Positions 25,901-33,956 of a DNA stretch of 64,000 nt are shown piece by piece. Both the position numbers and the translations under genes were made by a program. The DNA lies in NCBI GenBank assembly GCA_002163085.1, contig MAAJ01000001.1, positions 310,001-374,000 on the forward strand, read 5' to 3'. The notes beneath the pieces were generated by a model. That model had not been told where the DNA came from, made no database searches, and saw only the letters and a program-made list of their open reading frames with translations. This DNA is from Methylophaga sp. 42_25_T18. Lineage in GTDB: Bacteria; Pseudomonadota; Gammaproteobacteria; Nitrosococcales; Methylophagaceae. Position 1 is the stretch's first letter; every line of letters begins with the position of its first letter.

Positions 25901-26373
25901 AACATGACGATGCCACTTAATATGGCAATCATTGATACCGATTGAGTCCAGCTATTACCTTCACTTAACTTATCACTGCCTAGTAAATCACGGATATAAC
26001 CGTACTTAGCTGGCGAATATAGGGCACTTTGGATTGCAAGAACAAAGGTCATGGCAAAAGCGAGATAAAACCAACCTTGGTAATAGCTGAGGGTGATGAT
26101 TAAGGTGACTAATACGGCAAAGCGTGCAGCCCAACGCATGACGATAGGTTTTTTGAAACGATCTGAGATAAACCCTGCTGGGCTAAACAATAAGATAAAG
26201 GGAATCAGGATAAGACCGTTCACTACAGCGGTTAATATGACTTGTTCTGGGCCATCAAAGGATTTGAATAAGGTATTTTGAACAATGATCTTGTGGCCTA
26301 AATCAACAAAAGCATTGATAAAGGCGACAGCGATAAAGGCAAAAAAACCTTTCACCTTGAATAGTTTAAGCAT
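22912..26373 (-). CDS. aas: Fused LplT-like transporter / PlsC acyltransferase / acyl-ACP synthetase (Aas type)
   Basis: The product has 1153 residues in three parts. Residues about 1-420 are a 12-segment major-facilitator transporter of the lysophospholipid transporter type. About 425-640 form a PlsC acyltransferase with the NHISWLD catalytic motif near residue 455 and PEGMISHTG. About 650-1150 form an AMP-binding acyl-ACP/CoA ligase with SSGSEGSPKGIMLSHRN near 800 and GYGCTETTP. E. coli encodes LplT and Aas as two proteins; the fused form is common in other bacteria. Together these would import, reacylate and recycle lysophospholipids at the inner membrane. The start overlaps the upstream TetR gene by 8 bases. 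Confidence 0.93.
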   Translation of the reverse strand: MLKLFKVKGFFAFIAVAFINAFVDLGHKIIVQNTLFKSFDGPEQVILTAVVNGLILIPFILLFSPAGFISDRFKKPIVMRWAARFAVLVTLIITLSYYQGWFYLAFAMTFVLAIQSALYSPAKYGYIRDLLGSDKLSEGNSWTQSVSMIAILSGIVMFSLMFENILASHNINTADPQAIIQIIAPLGWLLVIGSIIEAIFAQRLPETPAGDAQQHFDIKAYFKGQLIKENVRELWSQKSILHSIFGISVFWTVSQVLLAVFPSFAESTMNESNTFVIQSVMALTGIGIMAGSMIAGYLSRNHINLGLVPIGAIGFAISLTLLMNVESLSSAALIFFAFGLSGSIMIIPLNALIQFYAPEEKLGKVLAGNNFIQNIAMLFGLSMTVLFSLANYDEKWLLTLLAVIGIIGAIHAIRTLPQALVRILISALIKGKYRIQVQGIDNIPAEGQGMLLLGNHISWLDWGMIQIACPRRVHFVMERAIYERWYLKWFLDMFGVIPISPTKSKEALEQVKHYLENGEVVCLFPEGMISHTGQLGEFKRGFEKSIDGTNATIVPFYLRGLWGSRFSRSSSRIQENRRHGLKRDVIVAFGQELPSASNAAAVKQKVFELSIHTWKSYTNSLSSLASAFIDTAKSSSGDWAITEATGKPISYRRLLTGTLLFSRFFKHTDGQNLGLLVPTTTAGAMSNMAALMAGKTVVNLNYTASSEAVSSAIKQAEIKTVVTSRQFVKRLAAKGMDFAPLLKPLKVIYLEDLAKKITMPQRLSTMALVTLLPARSLKWLYCERRELEDTAAILFSSGSEGSPKGIMLSHRNIMANLKQIADVLNIRDDDTIMATLPLFHAFGLTVTCFMPLIEGIPVVCHPDPTDAVAIGKGVAKYRATMLCATATFLRLYSRNRKLVPMMFDSLRLVVAGAEKLNPEIRELFEGRFHKSILEGYGCTETTPVAGVNIPDYLSTQSWKVQKGNKPGTIGLALPGSTFRIVDPDTMETLDVDEEGLILIGGTQIMKGYLNNPEKTDDVIADIDDVRWYKTGDKGKLDADGFLTIVDRYSRFAKLAGEMISLGDVEQRVRTALAAPELPLVAINLPDEKKGEKVILLLEGEHDPQIIKQQLIDAGMPALLLPANIFSVDDVPMLGSGKTDFATSRKLANELANA

Positions 26374-26977
26374 GTCTTTCTCCTTGACTGGTCCAACCTT
26401 GAATAAAATTATTCATTAAACAATTAACGGCTTGCTCTGCTGATTGCAGATCACCATCAAATAATTTTCCTTTTAACATTAATACTGCAATGCCATGAAT
26501 GCCGCTCCATAAAGAGTTGGCGGTAACGGTAAGATCATTTTCAGAGCATGTTGGTTGTAACTCGGTTAAGGCAACTTTAACCAAATTAAATAATGCATCA
26601 ATATTGTTAAGCAACTCTTCGGGGCGCTGCTCTGGATTTGCTGCACGGTGCTCAAACAATAAGTGCCAAAGCTCGGGCTGTTGGTGGGCAAATCTAAGAT
26701 AACAATAGCCATAGTGCTTAAGACGGTTTCTTGCATCATGTCGTTGTTGTTGTGACATTTGTAATTGCAGACGGCTTAATGTGCGAGAGTTTAATTGCAT
26801 AACCAGATCATCAAAGTTGTTGAACACTTGATATAAGGTGCCGGCCGAGTATCCGATCTCTTGTGCGACTTTGCGTGTCGATAAGCCATCGACACCGTCT
26901 CTACTAATGATACTTTCACTGGCAAGTAAGGCCATTTCTCTTAGTTGTTCTCGTGAATGATCATTACGTCTTGCCAT
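26366..26977 (-). CDS. TetR-family regulator of the aas operon
   Basis: The product has 203 residues. An N-terminal TetR helix-turn-helix (SRDGVDGLSTRKVAQEIGYSAGTLYQVFNNFDDLV) is followed by a helical ligand domain of the TetR_C WHG type (HQQPELWHLLFEH). It overlaps aas by 8 bases and is thus co-transcribed. Two similar palindromic sites in its own promoter region (27019-27056) suggest autoregulation of the operon, probably in response to a fatty-acyl ligand (inference from neighbour). Confidence 0.9.
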   Translation of the reverse strand: MARRNDHSREQLREMALLASESIISRDGVDGLSTRKVAQEIGYSAGTLYQVFNNFDDLVMQLNSRTLSRLQLQMSQQQRHDARNRLKHYGYCYLRFAHQQPELWHLLFEHRAANPEQRPEELLNNIDALFNLVKVALTELQPTCSENDLTVTANSLWSGIHGIAVLMLKGKLFDGDLQSAEQAVNCLMNNFIQGWTSQGERHA

Positions 26978-27018
26978 TGAAGTTACCGCTCTTTAATTAA
27001 TCGGTGATTAAAATAAAT

Positions 27019-27056
27019 ATTAAACAATGTTCAGAATAGTAATTAAACAACGTTCA
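27019..27056. promoter_or_regulatory. Paired TetR operator candidates
   Basis: ATTAAACAATGTTCA (27019-27033) and ATTAAACAACGTTCA (27042-27056) are direct repeats 23 bases apart. Each is an imperfect palindrome of the form TTAAAC-N3-GTTCA. They lie 42-79 bases upstream of the TetR start codon. Confidence 0.7.
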
Positions 27057-27105
27057 ATTAGCAAGAAAGTATTTTTGTTGATGTCTATCTGTTTGAAATT
27101 AAAGC

Positions 27106-27681
27106 TTAGTTAGACTTTTTAAGGAATTTGGTTAAAAGCACAATACGTGTGCCATTGACTCGACCTTCGATATGCTCTGGGTTATCTGTTAAAGAGATGT
27201 TTTTAACAACGGTGCCGCGTTTAGCCGTAAAGCCCGCACCTTTCACATCAAGATCTTTAATTAAAGTGACAGAGTCACCAGCAACAAGGGGTGTGCCGTT
27301 GCTATCTTTGGAAGCAACAAGGTCTTCAGTGTCAGCTGATGTTGTGGCTTCAGCCCATGTTTGAACATCGTCTTCCAGGTAGAGCATATCAAGTAGGTCT
27401 TGCGCCCAGTTTTCTGAATCTAGACGTTTTAATAAACGCCAAGCCATAACCTGAACCGCAGGAACGGGTGTCCACATGCTGTCATTGAGGCAACGCCAAT
27501 GGTTGGCATTTAGTTCTGCATTGTCGACGAATTGATTTCGACAGGTGTCACAAGCAAGAATTGCGTGGTCCGCATCAGCTGTATCAACGGGAGGAACGTT
27601 ATAGGTTTTTAAACCTGATTCTGAACTACAAAGCTCACATTTTGAGTTGCTACGCTGTAGTAAAGTTTGTTCTATGCTCAT
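27106..27681 (-). CDS. phnA: PhnA-domain protein
   Basis: The product has 191 residues. The N-terminal zinc ribbon is CELCSSESGL with CDTCRNQF. The C-terminal PhnA domain is DSNGTPLVAGDSVTLIKDLD, KRGTVVKNI and EGRVNGTRIVLLTKFLKKS. Despite its historical phosphonate name, YjdM/PhnA has no proven role in phosphonate breakdown, and no phn genes are nearby. It is convergent with nothing; the next gene starts divergently at 27820. Confidence 0.9.
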   Translation of the reverse strand: MSIEQTLLQRSNSKCELCSSESGLKTYNVPPVDTADADHAILACDTCRNQFVDNAELNANHWRCLNDSMWTPVPAVQVMAWRLLKRLDSENWAQDLLDMLYLEDDVQTWAEATTSADTEDLVASKDSNGTPLVAGDSVTLIKDLDVKGAGFTAKRGTVVKNISLTDNPEHIEGRVNGTRIVLLTKFLKKSN

Positions 27682-27819
27682 GAATGACTTGCCTTGATGT
27701 GAAAATGTCAGAGTGAAATCAGCATAATTATCTCATGTGACGGTATTTTTCGTATATGCCAGTCAACATCTGAATGTTATTATTAGCTGAAATAATTATA
27801 AAAGTTTAGGAGAGAAAAA

Positions 27820-29112
27820 ATGAACAATACAAAAGCAGTGATAGCTGTGCTTGTTCATGTGGCCCTTATTGTTTTTGTGGTTCTTGCGATCTGGCCGGCA
27901 TTAAAGAGCGGTGATACTGATCGATATCACACTAAGACGGCGGGTGTTGTTATTCAGCCCGTAGTAGAAGAGATTGACGTGCCCGCGATGACTGAAACTA
28001 TTGATATCGTGACGGAAGAAGTCGAGATGCCGGTAGATGTAGAAGTTGTAACAGAACAGGTTGAAGTAGTAGAAGCTGCAATGGAAGAGGTTGTTGAGCC
28101 CGTTGCTTCAGCAGACAAACCAGTGATGGGAGGCGGTCAAGTGCATATTGTGACTGCACAAGGTTTGAAATATGAACCATTGGTCACCGTGATTGCAATA
28201 GGAGACACCGTTGCTTGGGAGAATATGAGCAGCCACGATACGCAAGCCATAGAAGGTCTGGTACCGGGAGGCTCTGAAAGGTGGCATTCAAGCATGGGTG
28301 AAAATTTCCAACGTACCTTTACGCAAGAGGGTATCTATATTTATAAATGTACGCCTCATTGGGGAGCGGCTATGGGTGGTGTAATAATCGTAGGAAACCC
28401 AGTTAACCTAGAGGCAATCAAAGCTGCAACCGCGAAAGGTGCTGCTAAACGATTGGTGAAAAAAGCGATAAAAGCTGCTGAAGAGATGCCTGAAGCAGAA
28501 GATAGCGGTGCGACAGCAGAAGTAATGGAAGTAGTAACGGAACAAGTTGAAGTGGCAGAAGCTGTTGTTGATGAAGTCGCTACCGAAGCCGTTGCTGTAG
28601 AAGCGGCGGTTGCAGAAGAGGTTGTTGTAGAAGAAGTTGTTGTAGAAGAAGTTGTTGTAGAAGAAGTTGTTGTAGAAGAAGTTGTTGTAGAAGAAGTTGT
28701 TGCAGAAGAAGTTGTTGCAGAAGTAGCGGCGGTAGCAACACCTGCAACTGGTGGTGGCCAAGTGCATATTGTGACTGCACAAGGTTTGAAATATGAACCA
28801 TTGGTCACCGTGATTGCACTAGGAGACACCGTTGCTTGGGAGAATATGAGCAGCCACGATACTCAAGCCATAGAAGGTCTGGTACCGGAAGGCTCTGAAA
28901 GATGGCATTCAAGCATGGGTGAAAATTACCAGCGAACCTTTACGCAAGAAGGTATCTACATTTTTAAATGTACGCCTCATTGGGGAGCGGCTATGGGGGG
29001 GGTAATCATCGTAGGTAACCCGGTTAACCTAGAAGCAATTAAAGCTGCAACTGTGAAAGGTGCTGCTAAACGATTGGTGAAAAAAGCGATAAAAGCTGCT
29101 GAAGCAATGTAA
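27820..29112 (+). CDS. Membrane-anchored protein with two pseudoazurin-type copper domains joined by a Val/Glu repeat linker
   Basis: The product has 430 residues. An N-terminal membrane anchor (residues 9-27) is followed by an acidic Val/Glu-rich stretch to about residue 100. Cupredoxin domain 1 is at about 104-225, a long V/E linker at about 228-305, and cupredoxin domain 2 at about 311-430. Each domain has the full type-1 copper set: His139, Cys177, His180, Met185 in domain 1 and His346, Cys384, His387, Met392 in domain 2. The order and spacing (CTPHWGAAM) and the helical C-terminal tail match pseudoazurin. The two domains are nearly identical. Probably a periplasmic electron carrier held at the inner membrane. 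The AGGAG site is strong; no partner redox gene is adjacent. Confidence 0.85.
   Translation: MNNTKAVIAVLVHVALIVFVVLAIWPALKSGDTDRYHTKTAGVVIQPVVEEIDVPAMTETIDIVTEEVEMPVDVEVVTEQVEVVEAAMEEVVEPVASADKPVMGGGQVHIVTAQGLKYEPLVTVIAIGDTVAWENMSSHDTQAIEGLVPGGSERWHSSMGENFQRTFTQEGIYIYKCTPHWGAAMGGVIIVGNPVNLEAIKAATAKGAAKRLVKKAIKAAEEMPEAEDSGATAEVMEVVTEQVEVAEAVVDEVATEAVAVEAAVAEEVVVEEVVVEEVVVEEVVVEEVVVEEVVAEEVVAEVAAVATPATGGGQVHIVTAQGLKYEPLVTVIALGDTVAWENMSSHDTQAIEGLVPEGSERWHSSMGENYQRTFTQEGIYIFKCTPHWGAAMGGVIIVGNPVNLEAIKAATVKGAAKRLVKKAIKAAEAM
28621..28722 (+). repeat. 15-bp tandem repeat coding the VVVEE linker
   Basis: Five identical copies of GTTGTTGTAGAAGAA (28621-28695) are followed by two variants with GCA in place of GTA, the last one shortened. 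In frame they encode VVVEE five times, then VVAEE and VVAE. The unit is a multiple of three, so copy number can change without frameshift. Confidence 0.93.
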
Positions 29113-29140
29113 TTATTGGCACGCACTTTAAGTACAAATC

Positions 29141-29178
29141 TAACCCCTTGTCCTGCTGTAGGTCAGGGGGTTACTTTT
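29141..29178 (+). terminator. Rho-independent terminator after the cupredoxin gene
   Basis: The stem TAACCCC / GGGGTTA is extended inward by further pairs around a loop at about 29154-29160 and followed by CTTTT. It lies 29 bases after the stop. Confidence 0.75.
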
Positions 29179-29191
29179 ATGAGAATAAATT

Positions 29192-30934
29192 ATGACTGAA
29201 CAAACATTTATCAAAGGCAAAGATCGCGACCTAGAGTCGACCATTGCCACTATGCAGGCCAAATTGAAGTCATTTGGTTTTGATATCGAAGAAGCTTCTT
29301 GGTTAAACCCGATAAGCAATGTGTATTCAGTGCATATTAGAGATAAAAGCTGCCCATTAATGTTTACTAATGGCAAAGGCAGTAGCGAAAAATCATGTTT
29401 AGCCAGTGCCCTTGGTGAGTATTTTGAGCGTTTAAGTTGTAATTACTTTTTTGCTGACTTTTATTTGGGTGAAAAACATAGCAGCAGTGACTTTGTGCAC
29501 TACCCTGATGAACGTTGGTTTGATGCTACGGGCGAGCAAATGCCGGAAGGTTTGATGGATGAATCCTTATGGACACATTTTGATCCTAATAATGAGCTCA
29601 CACCAGCGAGGTTATTTGATATTAACTCTGGCACGGGTGAGCGTGGGATCTGTGCAGCGCCCTATCATCGGGTAAAAGATGGCAGGTCCATTTATATTCC
29701 GATCAATCTGATTGCTAATATCTTTGTGAGCAATGGCATGTCAGCAGGTAATACCAAGAACGAGGCACGTGTTCAGGGCTTATCAGAAGTCTTTGAACGT
29801 TATGTGAAAAACAAGATCATTGCTGAAGGAATTTGTTTGCCGGAAGTGCCTGCAGAAGTCATCGCGCGGTTCCCAAAAATTCAGGAGGCGTTAACCGAGC
29901 TGGAAGGACATGGTTATGGGCTACGGGTAGCTGATGCATCTTTAGGTGGTCAATTCCCGGTTATGAGTGTGACGTTGATTAATCCTAAGGATGGTTCGGT
30001 GTTTGCCTCATTTGGGGCTCATCCAAGCTTCGAAGTAGCATTGGAGCGAACCGTTACCGAATTATTACAAGGGCGAGGCTTAGATCAATTAGATGTTTTC
30101 CATCCGCCGACCTTTGATTTAGACGAAGTCTCATCGCCACAAAATCTAGAAATGCACTTCATAGATTCTAGTGGTTATATTTCCAATGACTTTTTCCGTA
30201 AAACACCGGATTTTGAGTTTAATGATTGGGATCACGATGAAGCAACCGCAGATGAGTTTGAATATTTAAGTAATAAAATCCATGAGCTGGGTTTTGATAT
30301 TTATATTTCAGATTATGAACATTTAGATGTCTATGCTTGCCGTATCTTAGTGCCGGGCATGTCAGATATTTACCCTGTGGATGAATTAGTCTGGGAAAAC
30401 AATAACGAAGGCGCATTGTTTCGTGAAGATCTATTAACACTTAAAGATGGTGATCCAGCTAAGTGGAAAGATATATTAGATCGTCTAGAGGAGGGAGGTT
30501 ATCACGATCAAACCTTGGTGGCTCAGTTTATTGGTTTAGCGCCTGATCCTGGCACTTTATGGGCTCAAGTTCGCCTCGGTGAAATCAAAACGATGTTGTC
30601 TCTGGCCTTGCAAGACGAACAAGCATTGGAATGGATAGATTGGTGCCTAGCATTGGATCAGGGCAGTGAAGAATCATTGCGACTCAATCGCTGTGTGAAA
30701 GCCTTGTTAGAAATTAAGTGGCAAGATGGCCGAGACTACGCTGACTATGAGGAAGGCTTGGCGTTGATGTATGGCCAACAAAATGTAACGGATGGCATCG
30801 CCATCGTGGAAGCTAAGACCGTATTCCATAACTTACATTGTCCAGGTTTAAGCCTAGAAGGCTTTGAGCGACACAATATGTTGTTAGCCGGCTATGAAAA
30901 ACTACAACAAGCGAAAAGAAATAATTGGAAGTAA
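29192..30934 (+). CDS. ycaO: YcaO-family protein (E. coli YcaO type)
   Basis: The product has 580 residues, close to the 586 of E. coli YcaO. The N-terminal YcaO ATP-binding fold is recognisable from KGSSEKSCLASALGEYFERLSCNYF and GMSAGNTKNEARVQGLSEVFERYVKNKI. The C-terminal helical part (from about 430) is the extension seen in the non-azoline E. coli type. YcaO proteins activate backbone amides with ATP. The E. coli protein is linked to RimO-dependent methylthiolation of ribosomal protein S12, and no peptide precursor or dehydrogenase gene suggesting a RiPP cluster is nearby. Monocistronic. Confidence 0.92.
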   Translation: MTEQTFIKGKDRDLESTIATMQAKLKSFGFDIEEASWLNPISNVYSVHIRDKSCPLMFTNGKGSSEKSCLASALGEYFERLSCNYFFADFYLGEKHSSSDFVHYPDERWFDATGEQMPEGLMDESLWTHFDPNNELTPARLFDINSGTGERGICAAPYHRVKDGRSIYIPINLIANIFVSNGMSAGNTKNEARVQGLSEVFERYVKNKIIAEGICLPEVPAEVIARFPKIQEALTELEGHGYGLRVADASLGGQFPVMSVTLINPKDGSVFASFGAHPSFEVALERTVTELLQGRGLDQLDVFHPPTFDLDEVSSPQNLEMHFIDSSGYISNDFFRKTPDFEFNDWDHDEATADEFEYLSNKIHELGFDIYISDYEHLDVYACRILVPGMSDIYPVDELVWENNNEGALFREDLLTLKDGDPAKWKDILDRLEEGGYHDQTLVAQFIGLAPDPGTLWAQVRLGEIKTMLSLALQDEQALEWIDWCLALDQGSEESLRLNRCVKALLEIKWQDGRDYADYEEGLALMYGQQNVTDGIAIVEAKTVFHNLHCPGLSLEGFERHNMLLAGYEKLQQAKRNNWK

Positions 30935-31072
30935 GTGCCTATAAAGTAATGAGATTTTATTGATTTGAAGAAAAGCCATCAATATTCATTAACATCTTTA
31001 TAAAAATTACTGTATTCTTTCTCGCTTCTTCAGCTATCAGGCTTTTATCTTAAGCCTTGGTTGGGATGGTGT

Positions 31073-31149
31073 GGAGCGGTAGTTCAGCTGGTTAGAATGC
31101 TGGCCTGTCACGCCGGAGGTCGCGGGTTCGAGTCCCGTCCGCTCCGCCA
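31073..31149 (+). tRNA. tRNA-Asp (anticodon GTC)
   Basis: A 77-base cloverleaf. The acceptor stem is GGAGCGG / CCGCTCC with discriminator G and encoded CCA. The anticodon loop CTGTCAC sits between GGCC/GCCGG-type stem arms, and the T arm is CGGGTTCGAGTCCCG. No other tRNA is nearby. Confidence 0.97.
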
Positions 31150-31310
31150 ATTTTTTCTTGTTTATCTCGATATTTTCTTATCGTTTTCATCGAAGTTTTG
31201 TGACAAATTTTTAGTTGGTGTATTTACACCAGCTTGACGTCCGTGTCGGTTCGATTTAGAACTTGGCAAGCAAAGATGATCGAACTTCAGCTTGATAACT
31301 AATGCTTGGT

Positions 31311-32198
31311 TTATGAACGCGTCAGCGCTCGCTTTTCCAAAGCGGCTATTCTTGCTTCTATCGGCGGATGTGATGAAAATAACGCCATAATCCCACCTTT
31401 GTCATTAATACCAAAAGCAGCCATTTGTTCTGGTAATGCTGCAGGCTCTACTTGACCAAGGCGTTTAAGCGCATTGATCATATTTTGATGTCCAGCCAAG
31501 TCAGCACCGCCGGTGTCGGCAATAAACTCACGTTTTCTTGAAAAGTACATCACAATGGTTGATGCGAGTATGGATAAGATAACTTGAGAGACCATTACAG
31601 TAATAAAGTAGCCGATGCCATGGCCTTGATTATTTTTTAAGATCACACGGTCGACAATGTGGCCGACAACACGCGATAAAAAGACGACGAAGGTATTAAC
31701 AACACCCTGAATCAACGCCAAAGTCACCATGTCTCCATTGGCAATATGGCTCATTTCATGGCCCACTACTGCTTCAACTTCCCCTTGCGACATGTTATCT
31801 AACAAGCCTTGAGATACAGCCATAAGCGCCTTGTTTTTACTAGCGCCTGTTGCAAACGCATTCATTTCTGGTGATGGGAAAATGGCAACTTCAGGCATTT
31901 TGATACCGACAATTTTTGCCTGCTTTTCAACCGTGCTTATTAGCCACTTTTCAATATTAGTTGTTGGATTGGTAATGACGACCGCACCAGTCATACGTTT
32001 GGCCATCCATTTTGAGATCAACAATGAAATGAATGAACCACCAAACCCTATGACACCGGAAAGTATGACCAAGGCCTGAATATTAAGGTCTGAACCATTT
32101 TCAGCTAAGATGCTGTCAACACCTAGCAACCTCAACGTAATGCTCAGCACCACCATAATGGCGATATTGGTCAAGATAAATAACATTATTCGTTTCAT
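31311..32198 (-). CDS. htpX: Membrane zinc metalloprotease HtpX
   Basis: The 295-residue product is full length. It has two N-terminal membrane segments (about 4-24 and 40-60), the zinc site HEMSH in [18 protein letters not shown] near residue 144, two further hydrophobic segments, and the third ligand region [13 protein letters not shown]. It is an inner-membrane quality-control protease acting with FtsH. Monocistronic. Confidence 0.95.
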   Translation of the reverse strand: MKRIMLFILTNIAIMVVLSITLRLLGVDSILAENGSDLNIQALVILSGVIGFGGSFISLLISKWMAKRMTGAVVITNPTTNIEKWLISTVEKQAKIVGIKMPEVAIFPSPEMNAFATGASKNKALMAVSQGLLDNMSQGEVEAVVGHEMSHIANGDMVTLALIQGVVNTFVVFLSRVVGHIVDRVILKNNQGHGIGYFITVMVSQVILSILASTIVMYFSRKREFIADTGGADLAGHQNMINALKRLGQVEPAALPEQMAAFGINDKGGIMALFSSHPPIEARIAALEKRALTRS

Positions 32199-32405
32199 TT
32201 TTTTTCCTATTAACTGTTTAACAAATATGAACTGAGCATATTTATTAACCTATGCAGCGTAGCCACACTTCTATAGCAATCATGATACAGCAGACACGGA
32301 TTGAAATCTCTCGACTTAATGGCTGTACGGTTCGGTTATGACCCTAGCGATCATATGGGGCACCGCTAAAGAACGGAGGTACTTTAAATAGCCTAACTGT
32401 CGCTA

Positions 32406-32432
32406 ATGTGCCAAAAGCGGTCACTCGTTTAA
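32406..32432 (-). repeat. 27-bp dispersed repeat, copy B; within a 570-base gene-free region
   Basis: This is an inverted copy of 20871-20897 with two mismatches. The surrounding region 32199-32771 has no convincing gene. Besides this repeat it contains a palindrome, GTCTATAT-TTTA-ATATAGAC (32441-32460). At its right end is a relic of a PAS-kinase linker. Confidence 0.6.
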
Positions 32433-32730
32433 TGACCCCAGTCTATATTTTAATATAGACAAATGGCACTTAAACCCCTTTACCTTCACGACAGTGCTGG
32501 TTTGATTCTGGCCATAGGTAGCGGTAAGTACGTTTCTAACCTACACCCATGATTTATATAATATATTCAAATAATAATTTAACTTTTATCCCCTTCTGGA
32601 ACTCTAAAAATATAGACTTACAACAGATTAAGTAACCTATTTGTAGTTAATGCTTAAATACTCTATATTTAGATTTACGTTACCGCCCCCCAAAAAAAGG
32701 GCCGATAACGGCAAGTCTCGAAGGTCATAG

Positions 32731-32775
32731 TATGAACCGCAAGTCCACCAGATTGAGCTGGAGAACAAAAAGTGA
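32731..32775 (+). pseudogene. Remnant of sensor-kinase linker (VHQIELE)
   Basis: In the frame that stops at 32773 the DNA encodes YEPQVHQIELENKK. VHQIELE is a signature segment that precedes PAS domains in many bacterial sensor kinases. It is out of frame with the kinase ORF starting at 32772, so the two look like pieces of one former gene joined by a deletion. Confidence 0.55.
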
Positions 32776-33956
32776 TTACGGATATTGATGAGAACAAGCA
32801 GATAAGAAATGAACTGAAAAAAACCTATAAAGAACTCCAAGAAATAATTAAAGAAAAGGAGCAGGCGGAGAAGTTTAATAATCTCATCTTTGAAAGTAAC
32901 CCAGATTGTATTTTTGTAAAAGACACTGAGTTCAGAATAGCGTTAGCCAATCAAAATTTCATCAATCTGTATCCGAAAGAAAAACAAGATAAAGTGATTG
33001 GTTATACAACGTTAGAAGAGTATCGCCCTGATGAAGTTGATATGTTTCTGGAAATGGATAAAAAAGCATTCTTTGATGGCTTTTCAGAAACGATAGAGAC
33101 GATAACTTTTCCAGATGGTATTTGTAGGACGCTACACACAAAAAAGATACGTTTCGAAGGTGTTAATAATGAGCAATATATACTGGGTATTGCTACAGAT
33201 GTGACTGAAAGAAAGGAGATGGAAGAGAGGCTCATAAAGGCAAAAGAACTTGCAGAGTCTGCTAACAAGGCTAAATCAAAATTTCTTTCCTCCATGAGTC
33301 ATGAATTTCGTACTCCATTGAATACTCTACTTGGTTTTTCACAATTATTAGCCATGGATACTGAACATCCGCTAACTCAAGACCAATTAGAGTCACTATC
33401 CTATGTAATAAATAGCGGTCAACAATTATTAAGGATGATTGATAACGTACTTGATTTCTCAAAATTTGAGACAAGTAATTTGGTCCTCACTATTGAAGAT
33501 ATTGATGTCAATACACTTATCACTGATGTCTGTCACATGCTTCAATCTCAAGCAGATACACAATTCATTACATTAGATAATCAGGCCCCTGAGGACTCAT
33601 CTCCTCTTGTAATAACTTCGGACCGTCAAAAGGTCACGCAAGTGCTACTGAACATTGTAAGTAATGCCATTAAATACAATAATGGAAAAGGGACTATCAG
33701 TTTATCAGCCCATAAAACCAATGATGGCAAAGTAAGGTTATCTGTCAGTGACACAGGTGATGGTATTCCACAGAAGTCATTTCCTGCCTTATTTGAACCA
33801 TTTAATCGCTTAGATAAGGAAAATTCAGCCACCGAAGGTACGGGTATTGGCCTGTCTATTTGTAAACAGTTGGTCGAATTCATGGATGGTGAAATTGGCA
33901 TGTTTCAGAATCCAGAAAAAGGCATGACCTTTTGGGTTGAGTTTGAGCAGGCTTAG
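32772..33956 (+). CDS. PAS-domain sensor histidine kinase, probably N-terminally truncated
   Basis: The product has 394 residues from GTG with no good ribosome site. The first residues (VITDIDENKQ) look like the end of a PAS/PAC domain that is otherwise missing. Then comes a coiled linker, one complete PAS domain (about 40-148, FESNPDCIFVKDTEFRIALAN), HisKA with SHEFRTPLNTLLGFSQLL (His near residue 176), and HATPase_c (NIVSNAIKYNN, DTGDGIPQ, GTGIGLSICKQLVEF). No membrane segment and no receiver domain. The kinase core residues are intact. It may be expressed as a soluble kinase or be a decaying gene. Confidence 0.75.
   Translation: MITDIDENKQIRNELKKTYKELQEIIKEKEQAEKFNNLIFESNPDCIFVKDTEFRIALANQNFINLYPKEKQDKVIGYTTLEEYRPDEVDMFLEMDKKAFFDGFSETIETITFPDGICRTLHTKKIRFEGVNNEQYILGIATDVTERKEMEERLIKAKELAESANKAKSKFLSSMSHEFRTPLNTLLGFSQLLAMDTEHPLTQDQLESLSYVINSGQQLLRMIDNVLDFSKFETSNLVLTIEDIDVNTLITDVCHMLQSQADTQFITLDNQAPEDSSPLVITSDRQKVTQVLLNIVSNAIKYNNGKGTISLSAHKTNDGKVRLSVSDTGDGIPQKSFPALFEPFNRLDKENSATEGTGIGLSICKQLVEFMDGEIGMFQNPEKGMTFWVEFEQA

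Noticed and set aside
27106..27681. phnA as evidence for phosphonate use
   Set aside because: The family has no proven phosphonate role and no other phn genes are present.
28621..28722. Tandem repeats as a possible CRISPR array
   Set aside because: Units are 15 bp, directly adjacent with no spacers, and in frame within a coding gene.
28356..28829. Long minus-strand ORFs (157, 124 and 73 codons) opposite the cupredoxin gene
   Set aside because: They are products of the repeat-rich codons of the real gene (poly-Thr/Ser, Asn/Phe and Leu/Gln strings); no ribosome sites and no protein-like composition.
29192..30934. ycaO as the core of a RiPP (azoline or thioamide) cluster
   Set aside because: Length and C-terminal extension match the housekeeping E. 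coli type; no precursor peptide, dehydrogenase or exporter gene is adjacent.
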